NCBI GenBank assembly: GCA_028141885.1
Contig: JAOIQU010000045.1
Location: 1-8,896, forward strand
Source of the DNA: Flavobacteriales bacterium
Lineage (GTDB): Bacteria; Bacteroidota; Bacteroidia; Flavobacteriales; UA16
Direction: 5' to 3'
DNA: 8,896 bases
Shown: piece by piece, positions 1 through 5,775 of the stretch
Position numbering within the stretch: position 1 is the stretch's first letter
How the letters are laid out: the number at the start of each line of letters is the position of its first letter
The notes under the pieces: generated by a model
The model's database searches: none
What the model was told of the DNA's origin: nothing
What the model saw: only the letters and a program-made list of their open reading frames with translations
Translations under genes and position numbers: made by a program

Positions 1-1055
1 GCTACCTTCAGGCAGACCAGAAACTCGGGGAGCGCCTCAATGTTTCAGTCGGCGCGCGGTACGAACACTTCAGCATCAAAGACAGCATCGACGCCAGCGG
101 CAAACCCGTGTTCAATTCCGACGCCAAGCCTGTCTTCCGAGCCGGGTTGAATTACCAACCCGCTGAGGCGACATGGCTGAGGGCAAGCTTTGGACAAGGA
201 TTCCGATTCCCCACCATTGCAGAGAAATTCATTCGAGCTGGACTGGGGCCGCTTCAAGTCTATCCGAGCAACGAACTGCGCCCTGAAACTTCGGTCAACA
301 TTGAAGCCGGGTTGAAACAAGGCGTCCAAATCGGGGGATTCCAAGGATTCATTGACATCGCTGGTTTTTTCCAGAAGTACGACGACTTCATTGAGTTCAC
401 GTTTGGCCAGTGGGGCAATCCGGCAACCGACGTGTTTTCGGGATTGGGCTTCAGGAGCCTGAACACCGGAAGCAGCCGGGTGACCGGTTGGGAAACGTCC
501 GTCATGGGCCGTGCAAACTGGGGCGAAACCACTCTCGACCTCCTGGCCGGATACACCTACACCAACCCCATCAGCCTGACCCCCGATTACTACTACGATG
601 CCGTGACGAATGCTGCCGGCGACACCATCGGTGGGGCGAGTTACAACAGCACGAGCTTAGACACGACCGGGCAAGTGTTGAAGTACCGCTCCAAGCACCT
701 CTTCCGATTCGACGCCGAGTTGAGGCAACCCAAGTGGTTCCTCGGCCTGAGCCTTAGACACCAAAGTGCCCTCCAAAACATCGACGCGGCGTGGTTAACC
801 TTCGAGCAGTTTGGTCTGACCGATTGGGGACTGGAACAATGGCTGGAAGACCACACGAGGTTCAATTTCAGAACCAACCGCCGCGAGATGTCGCTGCCCT
901 GGATTGTGGACCTGCGTACTGGCGTCAACCTCACCGAACAACACAAACTGTCGGTGGTCATCAGCAACCTCACGAACGCAGAGTACGCAATTCGGCCGTT
1001 GGCGATCGAAGCGCCAAGGCTTGTGAATGTCGTGTACACCTATGAACTGAATTGA
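1..1055 (+). CDS. TonB-dependent outer-membrane receptor, C-terminal part (5' end outside window)
   Basis: The reading frame is open from the left edge (first full codon at base 3) and ends in TGA at 1053-1055, giving 350 visible residues. They look like the second half of a TonB-dependent receptor beta-barrel: alternating amphipathic strands rich in Tyr, Trp and Gly. The segment WLRASFGQGFRFPTIAEKF (about residues 55-75) matches the conserved barrel stretch of this family, and the end, with SNLTNAEYAIRP and then APRLVNVVYTYELN, matches the usual last two strands. Such receptors import siderophores, vitamins or glycans across the outer membrane using TonB energy. The plug domain, TonB box and signal peptide lie outside the window, so the substrate cannot be told. 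The last residue is Asn, where barrel proteins often end in an aromatic residue. kdsB starts 37 bases downstream on the same strand, with no terminator seen between them. Confidence 0.9.
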   Translation, partial: YLQADQKLGERLNVSVGARYEHFSIKDSIDASGKPVFNSDAKPVFRAGLNYQPAEATWLRASFGQGFRFPTIAEKFIRAGLGPLQVYPSNELRPETSVNIEAGLKQGVQIGGFQGFIDIAGFFQKYDDFIEFTFGQWGNPATDVFSGLGFRSLNTGSSRVTGWETSVMGRANWGETTLDLLAGYTYTNPISLTPDYYYDAVTNAAGDTIGGASYNSTSLDTTGQVLKYRSKHLFRFDAELRQPKWFLGLSLRHQSALQNIDAAWLTFEQFGLTDWGLEQWLEDHTRFNFRTNRREMSLPWIVDLRTGVNLTEQHKLSVVISNLTNAEYAIRPLAIEAPRLVNVVYTYELN

Positions 1056-1092
1056 GGTCCACGTCAGGCGGACAAGACCGAACTTTCACCGC

Positions 1093-1830
1093 ATGAAGCT
1101 TCTCACTGTCATCCCCGCGCGCCACGGATCCACGCGTTTTCCTGGCAAACCCCTGGTCTCTATTGCTGGGTTGCCGATGATCCAACGCGTCTACGAGCGC
1201 GTGCAATCATCTGGGGTTTGTGACAAGGTGGTGGTGGCCACGGACGACGCGCGCATCGCCGCGGTGGTGGAGGAATTTGGCGGCCACGTTGTGATGACCT
1301 CTGTGGATTGCGCCAACGGCACGATTCGCTGCCACGAAACGGTGGAACGACTCGAAGCGGAAGGAGAGGCCTTCGATGCGGTGCTGAACGTGCAGGGCGA
1401 CGAACCGTTTGTGCACCCCGACCAAATCGCCCAGCTCTCCGAACTCCTGCACAATCCCGATGCCGCCGTGGTCACCTTGGCCAAGTCGATGCCCGCCGAT
1501 CCAGAAATTCACTCACCCCATCGCGTGAAGTTGGTCCGAAACATGAATGGTCGCGCCTTGATGTTCAGCCGCAGCCCCCTGCCCCATGGCGAGGGACCTT
1601 GGTTGCAGCACGTCGGACTCTACGGCTTCACCCGAACCGCCCTCGAAGCCCTGGTGCAATTGAGCCCCACGCCTTTGGAACAACGTGAACGGTTGGAACA
1701 GCTGCGGTGGCTTGACCACGGCTGGCGCATCGACGTGGGCACCACGCCCCACCTCACCCCATCGGTCGACACACCGGAAGATTTGGTGGCCATCGAACGC
1801 CTGATTGCAGACGGGAACCTGTCAATATGA
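1093..1830 (+). CDS. kdsB: 3-deoxy-manno-octulosonate cytidylyltransferase (CMP-Kdo synthetase)
   Basis: The 245-residue protein is close to the usual family length of about 250. It activates Kdo with CTP to give CMP-Kdo, the cytosolic donor used to build the inner core of lipopolysaccharide. The N-terminal nucleotide-binding signature IPARHGSTRFPGKPL is at residues 7-21, ATDD at 49-52, the metal-binding segment NVQGDEP at 99-105 (Asp103), the HVGLYGF segment at 173-179, and the C-terminal VDTPEDL at 225-231, whose Asp226 matches the second metal ligand. The one unusual site is residues 75-79, Asn-Gly-Thr-Ile-Arg, where most KdsB proteins have Ser-Gly-Thr-Asp/Glu-Arg. ATG at 1093 is chosen because it places the signature at the normal distance from the N-terminus. 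No Shine-Dalgarno sequence is visible. The gene may be read through from the receptor gene upstream. A hairpin lies directly behind its stop codon. Confidence 0.95.
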   Translation: MKLLTVIPARHGSTRFPGKPLVSIAGLPMIQRVYERVQSSGVCDKVVVATDDARIAAVVEEFGGHVVMTSVDCANGTIRCHETVERLEAEGEAFDAVLNVQGDEPFVHPDQIAQLSELLHNPDAAVVTLAKSMPADPEIHSPHRVKLVRNMNGRALMFSRSPLPHGEGPWLQHVGLYGFTRTALEALVQLSPTPLEQRERLEQLRWLDHGWRIDVGTTPHLTPSVDTPEDLVAIERLIADGNLSI

Positions 1831-1860
1831 AAAATCCCGCCGGCTTTGGGGCCGACGGGA
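1830..1860 (-). terminator. Rho-independent terminator of the small lipoprotein gene
   Basis: Read on the minus strand, arms 1851-1860 (TCCCGTCGGC) and 1835-1844 (GCCGGCGGGA) pair over 10 bases with one G-U wobble, around a 6-base loop, and are followed directly by TTTTT (1834-1830). It starts 25 bases after the stop codon of the minus-strand lipoprotein gene. On the plus strand the same arms have one C-A mismatch and no T-run follows, so it should work mainly for the minus strand, although it begins only about five bases after the kdsB stop and could also form in the kdsB transcript. Confidence 0.85.
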
Positions 1861-1885
1861 CAATTCAATCCAATTGACGTAAGGC

Positions 1886-2326
1886 TTACTTGATTTTACC
1901 CATGCGGGCCTTGACATCAACCGTCGAGTTCTTCTGAATGAAGCACAGGCCCAACACTGGACAAGTGACCGTGGTCACAAATTGGGGATAGAACACCACG
2001 TCATAACCAGGGTTGCTTTGGTACAACTCATAAAGTGCATAGCCCTGAGTAGGGTCGGACACAAAACCACCAACAACGGGCAACGCACCAAGCGCACTGG
2101 CAATGTTGTCCCCTTCAACAGCACCTGACTTCTTCTTGAACAATCGTTCGAAGTCGATGCCCAAAACTGTAGATGTCTTCGCGGAGGCCGAAACTTGGTC
2201 CGACATTTCGAAGTCTCCAGACTCGAATTGAACATGTGCGTTGGGTTCGCGCATGGTGCTGTTGATGCTTGTGCAGCTTGCAAAGAGCAATGAAACAGTC
2301 AAAAGAGTGAAAATTGAACGGATCAT
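1886..2326 (-). CDS. Small lipoprotein, conserved Bacteroidota type (TRL-like)
   Basis: 146 residues. The ATG at 2326 is chosen because it begins a clear lipoprotein signal peptide: a basic N-terminus (MIRS), a hydrophobic stretch and a lipobox LFASC with the lipidated Cys at residue 18. A longer in-frame extension to 2533 would bury this signal and run through the promoter region of the divergent gene. The mature part has no catalytic motif I recognise. It contains a Gly/Ala/Val-rich middle (ALGALPVVGGFVSDPTQGYA, about residues 91-110), a YELYQSNPGYDVVFYPQF segment (about 112-129) and a basic C-terminus. From memory this resembles a family of small Bacteroidota lipoproteins related to TRL-like proteins; the function is unknown, and a periplasmic or outer-membrane location is inferred from the signal. 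The gene is single, divergent from the oligopeptidase gene, and ends at its own terminator. Its GC content is lower than that of its neighbours. Confidence 0.75.
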   Translation of the reverse strand: MIRSIFTLLTVSLLFASCTSINSTMREPNAHVQFESGDFEMSDQVSASAKTSTVLGIDFERLFKKKSGAVEGDNIASALGALPVVGGFVSDPTQGYALYELYQSNPGYDVVFYPQFVTTVTCPVLGLCFIQKNSTVDVKARMGKIK

Positions 2327-2468
2327 GAAAGTTGAGATTAAGATTACGCACTCAAGTAACTCTTCGAGCGACCAGAAGGCAATCCCATCAGAGCAAAGTT
2401 TTCCACTGCCTTTCTCACCCGTATCTTCGCACCCCCGCACACCTTGTGCTGGGCCAAAACCCGTTGAA
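2327..2468. promoter_or_regulatory. Divergent promoter region between lipoprotein and oligopeptidase genes
   Basis: The 142 bases separate two genes read outward, so promoters for both are expected here. I could not place a convincing Bacteroidota promoter (TTG near -33 and TAnnTTTG near -7) for either side. A small inverted repeat, GCACA CCT TGTGC, lies at 2437-2449, about 20 bases before the oligopeptidase start, and could be an operator or chance. No ribosome-binding site is visible before either ATG. The side nearest the lipoprotein gene is distinctly AT-rich. Confidence 0.45.
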
Positions 2469-4667
2469 ATGAACATGCGATTTTTGGGTGCAACCGCGCT
2501 GGCGGTTTGGGCCATTTCTCTTGGCTGCAACACCCCCTCTTCTCAAGACATGAAGACTTCCCCAATTGTGACCAAGGCCTCTGAACTTCCCACGCCTCCT
2601 GACGCGGCCCAACAGCCTCACGCCACCGACATCCACGGCATGCAACTGCAGGATCCGTATTTCTGGATGCGGTTGAGCGACGAGCAAAAGGAAGCCAAAG
2701 CGCCCGACGCTCAAACGTCCGAAGTGGTGGCCTACCTCGAAGCCGAGAACGCCTACAAGAAGACGGTGATGGCGCCGACGGAAGCCTTGCAAACCAAGCT
2801 ATACGACGAAATTGTCGGACGCATCAAGAAGGACGACGAGAGCGTGCCTGTGTTGGACAAGGGCTACTGGTACTACAGTCGCTACGAAGAGGGTAAAGAG
2901 TACCCCTTCACGTGCCGGAAAAAAGGCTCCATGGACGCCGACGAAGAGGTGATGCTCGACCAGTCGGCCATGGCTGAGGGGCACAACTACTTCGCCGTAG
3001 GTGGCCGCAGCGTCAGCCCCGACAACAACTTGTTGGTCTACGGTGTGGACACCGTGAGCCGCCGCCAATACACCCTGTACGTGAAGGACCTCACCACCGG
3101 TGAATTGCTCGAAGACCGCATCCCCGAAACGACCGGAGGGGCGACGTGGGCCAACGACAACAAGACCCTGTTCTACACCAAGAACGACCCGATGACCTTG
3201 CGTTCGTTCCAGATTTATAAGCACGTCTTGGGCACGTCCGTGAGTGAAGATGTCCTCGTGTTTGAGGAAAAGGACGAGACCTTCTCTTGCGGCATCAGCA
3301 AGACCAAAAGCGAGGAGTACCTCGTCATTGGCACGAGCACCACAGTGAGTTCTGAGTTTTGGGTGTTGGATGCCAACACGCCTGAAGGAACGTGGAAGGT
3401 GATTCAGCCGCGCGAGCGCGATTTGGAATACAGCATCAGCCACTACCAAGACCACTTCTACATAGTGACCAACCGCGATGCGAAGAACTTCAAATTGGTG
3501 AAGACCCCGGTGGATGCCACGATCTACGACAACTGGGAAGACGTGTTGCCGCACCGAGACGACGTGTTGCTCGAGGGCGTCGACATCTTCAGCGACCATC
3601 TGGTGGTGCAGGAGCGTAAAGAAGGCCTCAACCGCATCCGCATCAAGCGCTGGGATGGGACTTCTGACCTCTACATCCCCTTCAACGATCCTGCATACAC
3701 GGCGTACGTCGGCGCCAATCCCGATTTCAACACGGAGCGTTTGCGCTACGGATACGCGTCGATGACCACCCCGAGCAGCGTGCTTGAATACGATTTCGCG
3801 ACGGGCAACATCGAGACCTTGAAGCAACAGGAAGTGCTCGGCGGCACGTTTGACCCAGAGAACTACGTCAGCGAGCGCATGATGGTGGAAGCACGCGACG
3901 GCGTCAAGGTGCCTGTGAGCATCGTCTACCGGAAAGGACTTGAGCGCAATGGCCAAAATCCATTCCTCCTCTACGCTTACGGCAGCTACGGCTACAGCAT
4001 GGACGCCAGCTTCTCTGTGGCGCGCCTGAGCATGCTGGACCGCGGCTTCGTGTACGCCATCGCCCACATTCGGGGTGGAAGCGAGATGGGGCGACACTGG
4101 TACGAGGACGGTAAGCTGTTCAACAAAATGAACACGTTCAACGACTTCATCGATTGCGGCAAGGCAATGGTGGAAGCGGGCTTCACCAGCCCCGACCACA
4201 TGTACGCCATGGGTGGAAGCGCCGGCGGCTTGTTGATGGGTGCGGTGATGAACCTCGAGCCCAGCCTCTTCAACGGCGTGATTGCGGCCGTGCCGTTTGT
4301 CGACGTCATCAACACCATGTTGGACGAGACCATTCCGTTGACCACGTTTGAGTTTGACGAGTGGGGCAACCCCAAAGACAAGGCCTACTTCGACTACATC
4401 ATGCAGTACAGCCCCTACGACAACGTCGAGGCGAAAGACTATCCCCACACCCTCATCACCACAGGATACTGGGACAGTCAAGTGCAGTACTGGGAGCCGG
4501 CCAAGTGGATCGCGAAGCTTCGCGACGTCAAAACCGACGACAACCTCCTGATCATGGACTGCAACATGGAAACGGGCCACGGCGGCGCATCGGGTCGATT
4601 CGAGCGCATCAAAGAAGTGGCGTTGGAGTACGCGTTCATGTTCATGCTGGAAGGCATCGAAGAATAA
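2469..4667 (+). CDS. ptrB: Oligopeptidase B (S9A serine peptidase), predicted lipoprotein
   Basis: A 732-residue prolyl-oligopeptidase-fold enzyme that should cut short peptides after Arg or Lys. A beta-propeller (very roughly residues 90-450) with family segments such as YYSRYEEGKEYPFTCR caps an alpha/beta-hydrolase domain. The catalytic triad is visible: Ser584 in GGSAGG, Asp669 in GYWDSQVQYWEP and His704 in GHGG. The Ser-Asp and Asp-His spacings of 85 and 35 are those of known oligopeptidase B enzymes. Glu628 and Asp630 in TTFEFDEWGNP match the two acidic residues that select basic P1 residues. Of the two P2-site acids, Asp512 is kept but the second is Ser514. ATG at 2469 (or 2475) is chosen because it begins a signal peptide ending in SLGC (Cys20), which suggests lipidation and export, whereas the best-known relatives are cytosolic. 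An in-frame extension to 2241 would overlap the divergent gene and is rejected. The next gene starts one base after the stop. Confidence 0.93.
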   Translation: MNMRFLGATALAVWAISLGCNTPSSQDMKTSPIVTKASELPTPPDAAQQPHATDIHGMQLQDPYFWMRLSDEQKEAKAPDAQTSEVVAYLEAENAYKKTVMAPTEALQTKLYDEIVGRIKKDDESVPVLDKGYWYYSRYEEGKEYPFTCRKKGSMDADEEVMLDQSAMAEGHNYFAVGGRSVSPDNNLLVYGVDTVSRRQYTLYVKDLTTGELLEDRIPETTGGATWANDNKTLFYTKNDPMTLRSFQIYKHVLGTSVSEDVLVFEEKDETFSCGISKTKSEEYLVIGTSTTVSSEFWVLDANTPEGTWKVIQPRERDLEYSISHYQDHFYIVTNRDAKNFKLVKTPVDATIYDNWEDVLPHRDDVLLEGVDIFSDHLVVQERKEGLNRIRIKRWDGTSDLYIPFNDPAYTAYVGANPDFNTERLRYGYASMTTPSSVLEYDFATGNIETLKQQEVLGGTFDPENYVSERMMVEARDGVKVPVSIVYRKGLERNGQNPFLLYAYGSYGYSMDASFSVARLSMLDRGFVYAIAHIRGGSEMGRHWYEDGKLFNKMNTFNDFIDCGKAMVEAGFTSPDHMYAMGGSAGGLLMGAVMNLEPSLFNGVIAAVPFVDVINTMLDETIPLTTFEFDEWGNPKDKAYFDYIMQYSPYDNVEAKDYPHTLITTGYWDSQVQYWEPAKWIAKLRDVKTDDNLLIMDCNMETGHGGASGRFERIKEVALEYAFMFMLEGIEE

Positions 4668-4668
4668 C

Positions 4669-5097
4669 ATGGGCGAACCCCGTCGTTTCCGGAACCTCAC
4701 GCGTGAGGAGCTTCAGGGCTTGGAGCTGGAATTTGCACGCTTCTTGGCGTCCCAAGGGATGCCTGCGACGGAGTGGGCGCGCATTTCCTCTGAAGAGCCC
4801 GAGCGCGTGGAGGCGTTGATTGCGGAGTTCAGCACCGTGTTTTGGGAAACGACCACCTCACGGCTGACCTACCTCGAGCGTCACGACGGCGGGGACACGT
4901 GGTATTTCAAGTTTGGGGAAACGGAGGCCAATTTGGTGCGCATCGATCCTGAGGGCACGCGTTTTCAAGGGGCCAAATCCTATCCCGAGGAAGCCCGTGG
5001 CCAGGAGGTGTTCCTCATCCTGGAACAGGGGGCGACCCCAGTGTCATCTGAGCGCCACGACGAGCTGGACGCGATGTTTGAAGGGATGAAGGGCTGA
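4669..5097 (+). CDS. DUF6495-like protein, function unknown
   Basis: 142 residues with no signal peptide, membrane segment or catalytic motif, so probably cytosolic. It is acidic and mostly helical in its first half: FRNLTREELQGLELEFARFL at residues 7-26, then an acidic helix with EEPERVEALIAEFS (about 42-55), followed by SRLTYLERHDGGDTWYFKFG (about 64-83), which looks like beta strands. This pattern (an LT-E-L opening, an FL-Q-G-P segment, FS--F/W and YLE) matches my memory of DUF6495, a Bacteroidota family of unknown function; I could not run a search. Its ATG lies one base after the TAA of the oligopeptidase gene, so the two are almost surely transcribed together and may be translationally coupled. 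That shared transcript is the only hint about its role. The gene converges on the HAD gene with 14 bases between the two stop codons. Confidence 0.75.
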   Translation: MGEPRRFRNLTREELQGLELEFARFLASQGMPATEWARISSEEPERVEALIAEFSTVFWETTTSRLTYLERHDGGDTWYFKFGETEANLVRIDPEGTRFQGAKSYPEEARGQEVFLILEQGATPVSSERHDELDAMFEGMKG

Positions 5098-5111
5098 GGC
5101 TCCGGGTTGGG

Positions 5112-5771
5112 TCAAACCGTCCAGCCCATGCGCAACATCCAACCCGCGAGGTCTTCCTTCGAAAGGTCGAGGTGATGGGCGTGCAGCCCGGCGCGATGAG
5201 CGCCCTCCACGTGTTGGATGCTGTCGTCCAAAAACAGCGTTCGCGACGGGTTCAAACCATGGCGTTCGCACACGTGAAGGAAGGTCTCCGGATGCGGCTT
5301 CTTCATGCCCAAATCGTGGCTGTAATGCGCCGCCTCGAACGCCCCCCAAAACGCCGCAGCGTCCGGAAGCGTGGCGCGCAAATCTGCCTCGAACACCTGC
5401 GCGTGAATGGCGTTGGTGTTGCTGAGCAAAAACAGCCGCGTCTTTTGGCCCAGCGCTTCCACCAAGGAAGCCCGTGCCGGCGGCATACCGGTCAAGATGC
5501 AACACCACGCCGAGTGCACCTCTTCGAGGGTCGTGCCTTCCAGGCAACGTGCCATGAGGTGGTCGTAAAAGGCGTCTCGTGAAAGGGTCCCGACCTCCAA
5601 TTGGTCGAACCATTCAGACTGCGAGGCCTGGTGATACAACGAGGCGAACTCGGCGTCACCCAACCGTGTAAACGCCTTCGGTGGCGCATCGTAATCGATG
5701 TCGTACAAGACGCCGCCAAAATCGAGGATGACCCCTTCGAGGTCTTCCAGTGCAATGTGTTGGTTCAACAT
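5112..5771 (-). CDS. HAD-superfamily hydrolase, subfamily IA (YihX-like)
   Basis: 219 residues with all four HAD motifs: motif I ILDFGGVLYD with the nucleophile Asp17, motif II LFLLSNTN (about residues 114-121), the motif III lysine in GMKKPHPETF (about 155-164) and motif IV LFLDDS (about 179-184). The helical cap between motifs I and II is typical of subfamily IA. These are soluble cytosolic enzymes, mostly phosphatases of sugar phosphates or nucleotides; the substrate cannot be told here. The position two after the nucleophile, usually the acid/base Asp, is Gly19; the same D-x-G pattern occurs in YihX-type sugar phosphatases, so it need not mean loss of activity. ATG at 5771 starts only four bases after the stop codon of the SPOR gene, indicating one transcription unit. 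The cause of the pairing is not evident. Confidence 0.88.
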   Translation of the reverse strand: MLNQHIALEDLEGVILDFGGVLYDIDYDAPPKAFTRLGDAEFASLYHQASQSEWFDQLEVGTLSRDAFYDHLMARCLEGTTLEEVHSAWCCILTGMPPARASLVEALGQKTRLFLLSNTNAIHAQVFEADLRATLPDAAAFWGAFEAAHYSHDLGMKKPHPETFLHVCERHGLNPSRTLFLDDSIQHVEGAHRAGLHAHHLDLSKEDLAGWMLRMGWTV

Positions 5772-5775
5772 GAGA

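Noticed and set aside
2437..2449. Inverted repeat GCACA-CCT-TGTGC as a defined operator before the oligopeptidase gene
   Set aside because: Five-base arms are short enough to arise by chance, and no known regulator site was recognised; kept only as a note in the promoter region.
2241..2468. Upstream in-frame extension of the oligopeptidase gene to 2241
   Set aside because: It overlaps the divergent lipoprotein gene, lacks family similarity, and would bury the signal peptide that starts at 2469.
2327..2533. Upstream in-frame extension of the small lipoprotein gene to 2533
   Set aside because: It would put about 69 residues before a well-formed lipoprotein signal peptide and overlap the start of the divergent oligopeptidase gene.
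2799..4700. A 633-codon open frame on the minus strand, antisense to the oligopeptidase gene
   Set aside because: It mirrors the codon pattern of the sense gene in GC-rich DNA, its translation is rich in His, Val and Arg with no recognisable domain, and the sense protein is a complete, clearly conserved enzyme.
5091..5127. Possible hairpin GGGCTG...CAGCCC between the convergent DUF6495-like and HAD genes
   Set aside because: Only six outer base pairs with a poorly paired interior, and no T-run on either side, so not convincing as a terminator.
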